Below, piece by piece: positions 41,564-49,839 of a stretch of 64,000 bases of DNA (positions are counted from its first letter, which is position 1; every line of letters starts with the position of its first letter). The notes beneath the pieces were generated by a model. The model saw only the letters and a list, made by a program, of their open reading frames with translations, was not told where the DNA came from and did no database searches. The position numbers and the translations under genes were made by a program. The DNA comes from an uncultured Clostridia bacterium (lineage in GTDB: Bacteria; Bacillota; Clostridia; Christensenellales; Aristaeellaceae): NCBI GenBank assembly GCA_934643825.1, contig CAKUCW010000004.1, positions 50,393 to 114,392 on the forward strand, read 5' to 3'.

Positions 41564-42685
41564 ATGAAAAAGATGCTTGCGTTATTGATGGCTCTGATGA
41601 TGCTGATGGTTTCTGCAACGGCAATGGCTGAAATTTCGGATTGGGATATCGTGACCACGGCAGAAGATAACAAGGTTATTCTGGACTGCGATATGGGCTA
41701 TTATGGCGACGACATGTGGGCCATGTCCATGTTGGCGCAGGCAGACAAGGCTGGTTATATTGATTTCCTGGGTGTGACCTCTGTTGGCGGCAACGAAATC
41801 GTAGCCGTTGGCGTAAATGCTATTTTGAACCAACTGGAAGATATTGAACGCACGGATATTCCGGTATATGCCGGAACCGACGTCCCGCTGATGGGATTCC
41901 GCAATCTGGCACTGGATAAACCCGTGACCGGTGGATTCCAGTGGACCGGCGGCTATCGCCAGCTTGCCAACTATGTTTCCCCTGAAAACTATCATGATCT
42001 GGGCGAACTTTACAGCGAAAAACGCGGCTATTCCAAAACGGAAGTTCAGGAACAGGGCGCTGTCGAGTTCATGATTGAGCAGGTACATAAGTATCCCGGA
42101 CAGGTTACGATCTTTGCAATCGGCGCCTGCACCAACGTTGCGCTGGCTTGCTCCATGGATCCGACCTTCGCAGAGAATACTGCGGGTATCATCTATATGG
42201 GTGGCGCGATTGACGTTCCCGGCAACGCCAATGCGTGCGGCGAATTCAACTGGTTCTATGATCCGGAATCCGTTCAGATCTGCCTGAACAATGAATTCCC
42301 GTATCAGATTATCGTTCCGCACGATATTTCCTACCATATCCAGATTTCCAAGGCGGTTATGGATCTGATGGCTTCCAAGAAAGAAACCGTAGTTTCCAAG
42401 GCCTTCATGGAGAACCTGATGCCCGGATATGAAGAGAATCCGACCAAGACTAGCTCCGTATGGGATGCGCTGACGGTTGCGCCGTTCCTGTGCCCGGATC
42501 TGATCACCGAAACCGAATTCCGCGATGTTGCGATGGATCTGAACAGCTCCGGCTATTCCTACGCCAACGCTGTGACTTGGGTTACCGACAATGGTCCGTA
42601 TGAGTCCACGAATTGCCAGATCATTTTCAATGTAGACAATGATGCATTCTGGCAGTTCACCACGGATCTGTTCGCGATCGAGTAA
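41564..42685 (+). CDS. Secreted inosine/uridine-preferring nucleoside hydrolase family protein
   Basis: A 373-residue exported protein (signal peptide 1-22, ending AMA). The nucleoside hydrolase fold is shown by the N-terminal metal motif, here ILDCDMGYYGDD (39-50), which has two more residues than the usual DxDxGxDD. It is also shown by GVTSVGGNEIVAVG, IFAIGACTNVALAC and IIYMGGAIDVPGNANACGEFN. Such enzymes cut the N-glycosidic bond of nucleosides; the secreted form would act on external nucleosides. AGGAGGT is 7 nt before the ATG. It lies between two other secreted-protein genes. The altered motif means substrate and activity are not certain. Confidence 0.88.
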   Translation: MKKMLALLMALMMLMVSATAMAEISDWDIVTTAEDNKVILDCDMGYYGDDMWAMSMLAQADKAGYIDFLGVTSVGGNEIVAVGVNAILNQLEDIERTDIPVYAGTDVPLMGFRNLALDKPVTGGFQWTGGYRQLANYVSPENYHDLGELYSEKRGYSKTEVQEQGAVEFMIEQVHKYPGQVTIFAIGACTNVALACSMDPTFAENTAGIIYMGGAIDVPGNANACGEFNWFYDPESVQICLNNEFPYQIIVPHDISYHIQISKAVMDLMASKKETVVSKAFMENLMPGYEENPTKTSSVWDALTVAPFLCPDLITETEFRDVAMDLNSSGYSYANAVTWVTDNGPYESTNCQIIFNVDNDAFWQFTTDLFAIE

Positions 42686-42734
42686 TTTCGGACGGAAACA
42701 GCAAATTTGATGAAGAATCGGTCTTGACGTTTTC

Positions 42735-42763
42735 CGACATGGGCGCGTAATGCGCTCATGTCG
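42735..42763 (+). other. Hairpin between nucleoside hydrolase and small secreted protein
   Basis: cgacatg...catgtcg with inner gcgc pairs (42735-42763) is followed by a C-rich tract rather than a T-run. Confidence 0.5.
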
Positions 42764-42814
42764 CCCCCCTCCCCCCTTCACTGTATCAATGTATAATCAA
42801 GGAGGAGCTAGCAA

Positions 42815-43312
42815 ATGAAGAAACTGTGTGCAATCTTTGCTATTGTGCTTTGTCTTCTGACTGCGTTTGCCTGTGCCGAACCCGATTATGCACCCGAATC
42901 CGGCACAGGTTGGATGAAGGTGGATATTTATGACGAGCCTCAGGAGCTTTCCTTTAAGGGAATTTCGAAGGGAATGTCCGGCGAAGTTTTTATCTTTGAA
43001 AATGAAACCTATACCGTTTCCATTGTCTTGGATAAGAAGCTGGAGGTTGGCGTAACTGGCGGTGAAAATTCAATTAAGCAGATCGAAGTTTACAGCCATG
43101 CAACGAATACGTCCGGCTATTACTTCACTAAGAAGAGCTCGTCTGCTTCTGTGGATAGCGAAGTGACCCTTCAAAAGAAGGACGAGGACGGCGTATGGCA
43201 GGGAAACTTCCGTGTTACCGTTTTGACCGCGGATCGCTGGCTTGGCGATATGAAGCCCGGTTTGATCGCGGAACTGCCGCTTGAAAACGGCGAATTCTGC
43301 TTCTGCGAATAA
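42815..43312 (+). CDS. Small secreted protein of unknown function
   Basis: A 165-residue protein with a signal peptide (1-21, ending AFACA-EP; the Cys could also serve a lipobox-like site). The mature part is predicted beta-rich with no cysteines until a C-terminal CFCE. I recognise no domain. AAGGAGGAGC precedes the ATG. It lies 129 bp after the secreted nucleoside hydrolase on the same strand, with a hairpin between, so they may be expressed together. Confidence 0.7.
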   Translation: MKKLCAIFAIVLCLLTAFACAEPDYAPESGTGWMKVDIYDEPQELSFKGISKGMSGEVFIFENETYTVSIVLDKKLEVGVTGGENSIKQIEVYSHATNTSGYYFTKKSSSASVDSEVTLQKKDEDGVWQGNFRVTVLTADRWLGDMKPGLIAELPLENGEFCFCE

Positions 43313-43424
43313 TGCATGGTTCAGGTGTTGCGCCGAAGACGGTGTAATATCGAATGAAACAAAAACGGGAAGCTATTTCCTATATTGTGTAAACGCAAGT
43401 CGGCAGAAAAAACAAGGTGATTCA

Positions 43425-43472
43425 ATAAAAGCCTCCTGTTGCAGCAATAGGAACTGTTGCAACAGGAGGCTT
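43425..43472 (-). terminator. Terminator of the GNAT/OPRT-like operon (minus strand)
   Basis: A perfect 15-bp stem (43429-43443 with 43458-43472), followed on the minus strand by TTTTATTG. Confidence 0.85.
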
Positions 43473-43578
43473 CCTGTGTATCGGGAATTGTGAAAAACGC
43501 GGAAGAAGAGAAGACCGAAAATGAACGCCCTGCACTCACTCAAGCGGAGGGGTTCATCGCTCGGCGCCCGTTTCAACT

Positions 43579-43911
43579 TTACAACCGCTTCTGAAGGGTG
43601 ATCGCCGAAACGTCTTTGGAAGTCATTTCAAAGCCCAGCGCGTGGTGCAGCGCGAGCGATGCGGTGTTTTCCGGGGCAACCTGCACGACGGCGAGGTGAA
43701 AGCCCAAGCGCTTCATCCGTTCAAAGAGCAGGGGAAGCGCCGCGCCGGCAATCCCCATGCGGCGCAGGGAGGGCGTGATGGCAATTCCATAGGAAAAGCA
43801 GTTTCCCTGCACGCTGTGAACCGTGATGCCGCCCGCGTGCTGTCCGTCGGCACGGATAAAGAATCGGCGGCAAGCGGCGTTCGATTCAAGCGGGAATAGC
43901 GTGACGTCCAT
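43579..43911 (-). CDS. Short GNAT-family N-acetyltransferase
   Basis: A 110-residue GNAT domain. The acetyl-CoA pyrophosphate loop is ITPSLRRMGIAGAALPLLFE (about 45-64, with RRMGIAG as the Q/RxxGxG/A variant), followed by LAVVQVAPENTASLALHHALGF, the family C-terminus. It lacks the first strand of typical GNATs, so it is short but otherwise intact. It lies 3 bp after the OPRT-like gene and is cotranscribed. Substrate unknown. Confidence 0.85.
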   Translation of the reverse strand: MDVTLFPLESNAACRRFFIRADGQHAGGITVHSVQGNCFSYGIAITPSLRRMGIAGAALPLLFERMKRLGFHLAVVQVAPENTASLALHHALGFEMTSKDVSAITLQKRL

Positions 43912-43914
43912 GTC

Positions 43915-44784
43915 TTACGCTTTGGGAAGCGCTTCTTCCGGGGCGAAGCCGCTGGAAATGCAGAGCTGGGCACGCTGGGCGCTCTTGCCGCCCTTGGCAA
44001 TCTCCTCGGCAAGGAAATTCGGATGGGCAACGAGAAAATCGTGCATGAAGGCATCCGGGTCTTCGATGAAATGCAGAACGAGCGCAAGCTGCTTATCGGT
44101 GATGCGTCCCATGCGGTGCGCGGTTTCAAACAGCTCGGGCTTGATGACGATCAGCGTCGTCAGTGGGCAGCCGGCGTTCTTCAGAATATCGCTGCCGCCC
44201 TGATCGCGATCCACAACCGCCAGAGAATAGGCGATTTTTGCGCCCAGACCTTCGACGGCGGGAATCCATGCGCGGATGTAGGAGGAAGCGACCGTGACCA
44301 GATCGGCGATGTGTACGCTGCGCTTGCCCGACAGCTTTGCCGCCTCGGAAGGCATGCTCACGCCGTTTTCGTCCGTATAAACGGAGGACAGATCCTTAAA
44401 GATGGACAAATGCCCCAGACCCAGTTTGCGTGCGACCGGCATGGAGAAGAAGAAGTCGCGGCGCTCACCGCCGGAAACAAAATCCACATCCATCTTGCGT
44501 GCTGCTTCGGTCATCAGGTCGATGAGCTGGGCGTAGATCGGGCAGGATGCGAGCTGCTTGTCGATCTCGGCATAGACCTTGTCATAGAACGTGAGCTTAT
44601 CGCCTGCGCAGGCTTCCTCGATGACGGCGAGGAGCGCGTTTGCCGCCGCTTCGCTGCCGTAGAGGAACTGGGTGTTGATGTAGAACGGCCCGAGCTTTCC
44701 GGACGTATACCAGAAAGGATGACCTTCGGGGCAGACGCGAACGGCGTCGGTTTCAAACAGCCAGGAGATGATCGGATTTTCCAT
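43915..44784 (-). CDS. Orotate phosphoribosyltransferase-like protein
   Basis: A 289-residue cytoplasmic protein. SGKLGPFYINTQFLYG (28-43) and SGGERRDFFFSMPVARKLG (104-122) match the substrate-binding regions of orotate phosphoribosyltransferase. The PRPP loop position reads HIADLVTVASSY (158-169), without the usual DDxxTTGGS pattern, so catalysis by the standard mechanism is doubtful. It is about 80 residues longer than a normal PyrE. GGGAGG precedes the ATG. A regulatory or altered-specificity paralogue is possible. Confidence 0.75.
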   Translation of the reverse strand: MENPIISWLFETDAVRVCPEGHPFWYTSGKLGPFYINTQFLYGSEAAANALLAVIEEACAGDKLTFYDKVYAEIDKQLASCPIYAQLIDLMTEAARKMDVDFVSGGERRDFFFSMPVARKLGLGHLSIFKDLSSVYTDENGVSMPSEAAKLSGKRSVHIADLVTVASSYIRAWIPAVEGLGAKIAYSLAVVDRDQGGSDILKNAGCPLTTLIVIKPELFETAHRMGRITDKQLALVLHFIEDPDAFMHDFLVAHPNFLAEEIAKGGKSAQRAQLCISSGFAPEEALPKA

Positions 44785-45020
44785 GTCGGTGTCCTCCCAA
44801 TATGCGTTTGTTTATTCAATCCTATATTATACGATACTCTGCCTGAAAAGGGAAGGGAAAGACGATAAATTCTCGCGGACGAAACATAAAGGCGCCTCTG
44901 TGCGGGAAAAAGGACAAAACATGGGCGTGGAATCGGGCAAGCCGGAAAACGCACGGCGGATTTCAGGCAGAGCCGCTAAACGCATCGTTTTGCCCACGCA
45001 TTTCCGGTGCCCGGCCGGAA

Positions 45021-45049
45021 TTGACCTTGACAAGTCGTCGTGTTATAAT
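45021..45049 (+). promoter_or_regulatory. Promoter upstream of the gtrA-like gene
   Basis: TTGACC (45021-45026), 17 bp, TATAAT (45044-45049). The rest of the 348-bp gap after the OPRT-like gene holds no other clear signal besides an AT-rich minus-strand TATAAT (44826-44831). Confidence 0.7.
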
Positions 45050-45132
45050 AACGAACGGATCAACAAAACAAATCGGCGTGATGCCGCACAAACGCCCCGC
45101 GTGTGCAGGGGAAGACCGAAAGAGGTTCGCAA

Positions 45133-45621
45133 ATGAAAGTGATTTGGAAGGCGATCGACGCGCTTGCGCGTGTGGTCATCCGTTTGATCGGCAAGGTTTC
45201 TCCGAAGCTGGGAGAAGCCTGCCTGAAGCTTTGGAACAATACGGAACTGGTCAGCTATCTGTTTGTCGGCGTGGCGACGACGCTGGTGAATTATATCGTA
45301 TATTATCTGGCAACCCGCGTGGCGGGGCTGGATGTTATGCCGGGCACATGGACGGCGTGGGTCTTTGCGGTCGCGTTTGGCTATGCGGCGAACAAGGCTT
45401 TTGTCTTCCATACGCATTGCGAAAACATGCTGGCGCTCCTGCGGGAGGCGGGCAGCTTCTTTGCGATGCGTCTGGCGTCGCTGGGCATTGAAACGGTGCT
45501 GATGTTCCTGCTGGTCGAGGTGCTGCATCTGAATGATCTGGCGATGAAGCTGCTGGTGAACATCGTCGTCATCATTTTGAACTACGTTTTCTCCAAGCTG
45601 TTTATCTTCAAGAAGAAGTAA
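45133..45621 (+). CDS. GtrA-family membrane protein
   Basis: A 162-residue membrane protein with four predicted helices (about 37-57, 69-90, 101-125 and 138-158) and the GtrA start LVSYLFVGVATTLVNYIVYY and end NIVVIILNYVFSKLFIFKKK. GtrA proteins are thought to move undecaprenyl-linked sugars across the membrane for polymer glycosylation. AGAGG is 8 nt before the ATG at 45133. An LCP-like gene follows 84 bp later. The two fit a wall-polymer modification theme; this pairing is inference. Confidence 0.92.
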   Translation: MKVIWKAIDALARVVIRLIGKVSPKLGEACLKLWNNTELVSYLFVGVATTLVNYIVYYLATRVAGLDVMPGTWTAWVFAVAFGYAANKAFVFHTHCENMLALLREAGSFFAMRLASLGIETVLMFLLVEVLHLNDLAMKLLVNIVVIILNYVFSKLFIFKKK

Positions 45622-45705
45622 GCGGCGAAGGAAGCAACCGTGCTTTCGCGATTCATCCGCGGGTCATGGATGTTCTGATTTTACGGCTGAAAGAGAGGAC
45701 ACAAA

Positions 45706-46527
45706 ATGAAGCCATTGAAGAGAGTTATTTGCATGCTGCTGACCCTGCTGCTCCTGTCGGCGTGCGCGTTTGCGGAGGGCGGGATCAATGTCACCAAGAA
45801 GGATATCAACCTGAACAAAGCGCTCGATAAGAACGTGACCAACATTCTGGTTCTGCTTCAGGATGGCGGCGTGACCGATACGATCATGATCGCGTCGATC
45901 AACAGCCGGACGGGGCGTTCCGTGATGACGCGTGTGAACAGCAGCCTGATGGCGGATCTTCCGGAGAACGGGGAGACGCGTCTGGCGGATGTCTATGAGC
46001 TGGGCAGCAAAAAGTGCCGGGGCTTGCTCGCCGAGCGGACGATCAACACGATGCTCGCACTGAACATCGGCACCTATCTTGCGCTGGATATCAGCACCCT
46101 GCCGACGCTGGTGGATGCGGTGGACACGGTGAGCATGGAGCTGACCGAAGCGGAAGCCGCTGCGCTGGGGCTTGAGGAAGGCTGGAACGATCTGGACGGC
46201 GAAGAACTGCTGGCGTTCGTCCGCCTGCATCTGGACGGCGATGACCCGGCACGCAGCCGCGGTTACGACGCGCTGATGCAGCTGCTGTATGCGGGCGTGC
46301 ATAGCGGCGATTTGGGAAGCATGATGGGGCTGGGCAAGAACCTGCTTTCATCCATGGACACCAACCTGAATGTGATGACGGCGATTACGCTGGCTTCCGC
46401 CGTTCAAAAAGGCGACGACCGCCGCGAATTGGTTCTGCCCGAGCCGGAACAGGTCATCAGCGAAAACCCGCTCCGCGCAGACGAAGCTGCGATGCAGAAG
46501 AGGATTCAGGAAGAGATTTATGAATAA
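45706..46527 (+). CDS. LytR-CpsA-Psr-like extracytoplasmic protein
   Basis: A 273-residue exported protein with a signal sequence (1-24) that also contains a lipobox-like LSAC (17-20). The body reads as a compact LCP domain: DTIMIASINSRTGRSVMTRV, RLADVYELGSKKCRGLLAE and LALDISTLPTLVDAVD. Some phosphate-binding arginines of LCP ligases (the RxxR pattern near the end) seem weak: FVRLHLDGDDPARSRGYDAL. LCP enzymes join polymers from lipid carriers to peptidoglycan. The gene overlaps proA by 8 nt. Confidence 0.8.
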   Translation: MKPLKRVICMLLTLLLLSACAFAEGGINVTKKDINLNKALDKNVTNILVLLQDGGVTDTIMIASINSRTGRSVMTRVNSSLMADLPENGETRLADVYELGSKKCRGLLAERTINTMLALNIGTYLALDISTLPTLVDAVDTVSMELTEAEAAALGLEEGWNDLDGEELLAFVRLHLDGDDPARSRGYDALMQLLYAGVHSGDLGSMMGLGKNLLSSMDTNLNVMTAITLASAVQKGDDRRELVLPEPEQVISENPLRADEAAMQKRIQEEIYE

Positions 46528-47830
46528 GCAGGAGTTGAACGCCGCGGATATCGCCAGAGCCGCCAAGCATGCGAGCTTTGCTTTAGCTGCCGCGCCGAGC
46601 AATGTTCGGGATAATGCGCTGTTGTCCGTGGCGGCAGCGCTGCGAGCAAAAGCCGGGCACATTTTTGCCGCGAACGAAAAGGACATGGAAGCTGCTGAGA
46701 AGGAAGGGCTTTCCGCGCCTGCGCTCAAGCGGCTTCGCTTTGATGAACATAAGCTGAACGACGTCTGCCTGGGCTTGGAGCAGCTCGCTGCCATGGAAGA
46801 CCCCATCGGCAAAGAGCAGCTTCGCACGGAACTGGCGGATGGGCTGGTGCTTTCGCGCATCAGCTGCCCGATCGGCGTGATCGGCGTGATCTTTGAATCG
46901 CGTCCGGATGCGTTGATTCAGATCGGCGGGCTGTGCCTCAAGAGCGGCAATGCCGTCTTGCTCAAGGGCGGTCGGGAAGCGCTGCACACCAATGAGGCGC
47001 TCTTCCGCATTCTGCGCGACGCGAGCGTCGGGTGTGGTCTGCCGGAAGGCTGGTGCGGCTTGCTGACGACGCGTGAGGACGTGGGCGTCATGCTCGGCAT
47101 GGACAGGGAGATCGACCTCATTATTCCACGCGGCTCGAATGCGTTTGTCCGCTACATCATGGAGAACAGCAGGATTCCCGTGCTGGGGCACAGCGACGGC
47201 GTCTGCCACATTTATGTGGATGCGAACTGCGATGAACAGATGGCGGCGCGGATCGCGGTGGACGCGAAGACGCAGTACCCGGCGGCGTGCAACGCGGCGG
47301 AAACGCTGCTCATCCACAGCGCACAGCTGAACCATGCGCTTCCCGTGATCGGGCGTGCGCTGGTTGAGGCGGGGGTGACGCTGCACGCGGACGAACGGGC
47401 GCGTGAAGCGCTGTATGCCTGCGGCGTTGCCAGCCGGAAGGCGGAGCCGGAAGACTGGGGGCATGAGTACCTCGCGCCGGAGATGGCGGTTCGCGTCGTC
47501 GATTCGCTGGAGGAAGCCATCGCCTATATCAACGCGCATGGTTCGCATCACACGGATTGCATCGTGACCCGCGATGAGGGCGCGGCAGGCCAGTTCTTCG
47601 CGCTGGTCGATTCCGCGGGCGTCTATCAGAACTGCTCGACGCGCTTTGCCGATGGCTATCGCTATGGTTTCGGCGCGGAGGTTGGCATTTCGACCGGAAA
47701 AATCCATGCACGCGGTCCGATGGGGCTGGAGGGGCTCTGCTCGTATAAGTACATTTTGCGCGGACATGGCGATATCGTTGCGGATTTCGCGGATGGGCGC
47801 AGAAGCTTTACGCATAAGAAGCTGGTGTAA
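46520..47830 (+). CDS. proA: Gamma-glutamyl phosphate reductase
   Basis: A 436-residue cytoplasmic enzyme that reduces gamma-glutamyl phosphate with NADPH to glutamate-5-semialdehyde in proline synthesis. It is an aldehyde-dehydrogenase-fold protein with GVIGVIFESRPDALIQIGGL, LKGGREALHTNEAL, LIIPRGSNAFVRYI and the catalytic Cys257 in YPAACNAAETLL, plus the C-terminal GFGAEVGISTGKIHARGPMG. Length is normal. Its ATG overlaps the end of the LCP-like gene. The partner proB is not nearby, so proA seems to have been captured into an envelope operon. Confidence 0.97.
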   Translation: MNKQELNAADIARAAKHASFALAAAPSNVRDNALLSVAAALRAKAGHIFAANEKDMEAAEKEGLSAPALKRLRFDEHKLNDVCLGLEQLAAMEDPIGKEQLRTELADGLVLSRISCPIGVIGVIFESRPDALIQIGGLCLKSGNAVLLKGGREALHTNEALFRILRDASVGCGLPEGWCGLLTTREDVGVMLGMDREIDLIIPRGSNAFVRYIMENSRIPVLGHSDGVCHIYVDANCDEQMAARIAVDAKTQYPAACNAAETLLIHSAQLNHALPVIGRALVEAGVTLHADERAREALYACGVASRKAEPEDWGHEYLAPEMAVRVVDSLEEAIAYINAHGSHHTDCIVTRDEGAAGQFFALVDSAGVYQNCSTRFADGYRYGFGAEVGISTGKIHARGPMGLEGLCSYKYILRGHGDIVADFADGRRSFTHKKLV

Positions 47831-47831
47831 A

Positions 47832-48566
47832 ATGAGAAAGACTCTGTTTAAGCGCGGATTGGTGTTGCTGCTGCTGATGATGATGGCGTGGACGTCGGGT
47901 GCGGCGCTGGCTGAAGAAGACGAACCTCGGAAGGTGGTCTATCTGACGTTTGACGACGGACCCAAAAAGGACACCCCGGAGCTGCTGAAGCTCTTGGATG
48001 AGTTGGATGTTCCGGCGACGTTTTTCCTCGTCGGGGCAGGCGTTCGCGCTTTTCCGGAAAACACAAAGCTGATTTTGGAAGCGGGTCATGCCGTCGGAAG
48101 CCATTCGATGAATCACTCGATCAATCGGCTGGATTCGACCGGATACCTCGCTGAAGATCTTCAGGATTTTATCGATACGATGAGAAAACTGGTCGATCCG
48201 GAATTCTCGACCGATCTATTTCGTTTTCCCGGCGGAAGCACGATTTACAGCAAGGAAACGAAGGCGTTTGTGCGTGATTTGGGCTATGCGTGGTTTGACT
48301 GGAACATGATGACCGGCGACGCACAGTATAAGTTCGACAGCAACGCGAAAATGCTCCACTATACGACGAAGCAGCTGGGCAACAAAGACGTGGTGATCGT
48401 GCTGATGCATGAGGCAAAAACGCGCACGCGCAGAATTCTGCCGGATTTGGTTGCGTTCTTCCGGGAGAGGGGATATGAATTCCGAAAGCTGTCCACCGAT
48501 CCGGAGGATGCGGAAATTTTGTCGCGATGCAGCGCGAACCTGATGCTGCCCGCGGCGCAGGAATGA
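47832..48566 (+). CDS. Secreted polysaccharide deacetylase
   Basis: A 244-residue exported NodB-domain protein (signal peptide about 1-27, ending AALA). The carbohydrate esterase 4 motifs are all present: TFDDGP (39-44, Asp41 and Asp42), zinc ligands His91 and His95 in SHSMNH, RFPGG (131-135), DWNMM and the catalytic base motif LMHE (His193). It removes N-acetyl groups from peptidoglycan or another amino-sugar polymer. It starts 2 bp after the proA stop codon, so both are cotranscribed and the ribosome site lies inside the proA end. Confidence 0.93.
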   Translation: MRKTLFKRGLVLLLLMMMAWTSGAALAEEDEPRKVVYLTFDDGPKKDTPELLKLLDELDVPATFFLVGAGVRAFPENTKLILEAGHAVGSHSMNHSINRLDSTGYLAEDLQDFIDTMRKLVDPEFSTDLFRFPGGSTIYSKETKAFVRDLGYAWFDWNMMTGDAQYKFDSNAKMLHYTTKQLGNKDVVIVLMHEAKTRTRRILPDLVAFFRERGYEFRKLSTDPEDAEILSRCSANLMLPAAQE

Positions 48567-48579
48567 GGAGGAGAGCGCT

Positions 48580-48816
48580 ATGCGATGCGGATGTCCGCAA
48601 TGCGGAACATACATGATCCAATCCGAGGGCATAGACTTTGGATGCGTCTGCCCGGAGTGCCTTTACCGCTGCCGTGCGTGTATGGGCACGAACACCGTGG
48701 TCAGCAGGGAAAACCTGCGCAGCCTGGCATTCAGAAACATGCCGGCTGAGGACGAAACGCCCGGCGAAGAAGCGCCGGAAAAAGGTCCCTTGAAGCCGGA
48801 GGATCTGATCGACTGA
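48580..48816 (+). CDS. Small zinc-ribbon-like protein
   Basis: A 78-residue protein with eight cysteines in the first 38 residues, arranged as CGCPQC, CVCPEC and CRAC, likely one or two zinc-binding knuckles. It has an acidic Pro/Glu-rich tail (EDETPGEEAPEKGPLKPED). GGAGGAG precedes the ATG. It lies 13 bp after the polysaccharide deacetylase gene. No function can be assigned. Confidence 0.75.
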   Translation: MRCGCPQCGTYMIQSEGIDFGCVCPECLYRCRACMGTNTVVSRENLRSLAFRNMPAEDETPGEEAPEKGPLKPEDLID

Positions 48817-48982
48817 CGGGGGAGCATGCGCTCGGCATACTTTCTTTGCTATGCGAACTGTTACAGCCATTTATCGCACGGCGATAGATTCATGAAAGCT
48901 TGAAATTCAGGAACCGCAGGTTCTTGGCGGGAATGGGGCAAAGCCCTACATGCAACCCCGGATAAAAAGGAGGAACACAAAC

Positions 48983-49432
48983 ATGATCGCATTGGGAAGT
49001 GACCACGCGGGTCTGCCGCTCAAGAAGGAAATCATCGCGCTGCTGGAGGAAATGAATATTCCGTATCACGATTACGGAACGTACACCTCGGATAGCTGCG
49101 ACTACGCCATGTTTGCGCAGCGGGCGGCAAAGGCTGTCGTCAGCGGCGAATGCGAGCGCGGCATTCTGTGCTGCGGCACGGGCATCGGCATTTCGATTGC
49201 CGCCAACAAGGTGAAGGGCATCCGCTGCTGCGCCTGCTCGGACTGCTACTCCGCGAAGATGAGCCGCGTCCACAACGACGCGAATATGCTCGCTCTCGGC
49301 GCACGCGTCGTCGGAACGGAGCTTGGACGCATGATCGCGCAGACCTATTTGACGACCGAGTTTGAGGGCGGACGCCATCAGCGCCGTATCGACCAGATTG
49401 CCGCGATTGAGAACGGGGAAGATCTGGGCTAA
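48983..49432 (+). CDS. rpiB: Ribose-5-phosphate isomerase B
   Basis: A 149-residue cytoplasmic RpiB/LacAB-family isomerase interconverting ribose-5-phosphate and ribulose-5-phosphate (or allose/galactose-6-phosphate analogues). Seen motifs: IALGSDHAGLPLKKEI (2-17), YHDYGTY, the active-site Cys region GILCCGTGIGISIAANK and RVHNDANMLALGARVVG. AAGGAGG is 8 nt before the ATG at 48983; an in-frame ATG at 48950 has no site. It ends in a GC-rich terminator that appears to have been split or duplicated by a dispersed repeat. Confidence 0.96.
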   Translation: MIALGSDHAGLPLKKEIIALLEEMNIPYHDYGTYTSDSCDYAMFAQRAAKAVVSGECERGILCCGTGIGISIAANKVKGIRCCACSDCYSAKMSRVHNDANMLALGARVVGTELGRMIAQTYLTTEFEGGRHQRRIDQIAAIENGEDLG

Positions 49433-49451
49433 GGCTTGAATCGCTTCTTGG

Positions 49452-49604
49452 GGACGCTTCTTTGGAGGCGTCCTCAGACTGTAGACAAAAAGCTATTCTC
49501 CCCGAAGGGGGAATAGCCCTTTCCGCAAATGAAAGAATAGCTGAATTTCTTAGTTTTGCTATTCAAGCCAAGTTAGGGCGCTTCTTTGGAGGCGTCCTTT
49601 TTGT
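49452..49604 (+). repeat. Dispersed three-hairpin element, copy 4 of 4, between two copies of the rpiB terminator
   Basis: The element (49475-49574) has the core hairpin gctattctcccc/gggggaatagc and the later hairpins of the family. It lies exactly between two 23-bp hairpins ggacgcttctttggaggcg (49452-49474) and gggcgcttctttggaggcg (49576-49598). The second is followed by tttttgtttt and so is the working terminator of rpiB. Confidence 0.85.
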
Positions 49605-49619
49605 TTTGTTAGATCATTG

Positions 49620-49760
49620 TGCATAAACTTCGGCGGAGATGGAAGCGGGCACAGCCAAACTTAGACGAATAGAAAACCGTATAAGAATTGTCTGCGTGAG
49701 CAGAGATTTTGCGCTTTGAAAAACGTGCGGCGGAAGCGAGTGCGGGCTCAGCCCGCTTTT
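49620..49760 (+). repeat. Degenerate copies of the 98-bp repeat family, ending as a terminator
   Basis: aaacttcggcggagatggaagc, then tctgcgtgagcagagattttg, then gtgcggcggaagcgag and GCGGG-ctcag-CCCGC-TTTT (49742-49760) match sections of the 98-bp unit. The last hairpin and T-run read as an intrinsic terminator ahead of the next gene. Confidence 0.65.
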
Positions 49761-49839
49761 CCGAAAAATAACAGAATCTTTTCGTGCGGGATCGTTCATG
49801 CTATCACCATCAAGCGATATCGTGAAAGGGAGAGCTGCG

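Noticed and set aside
42792..42797. TATAAT as a promoter of the small secreted protein gene
   Set aside because: Its start site would fall inside the ribosome-binding site of that gene, so it cannot serve it.
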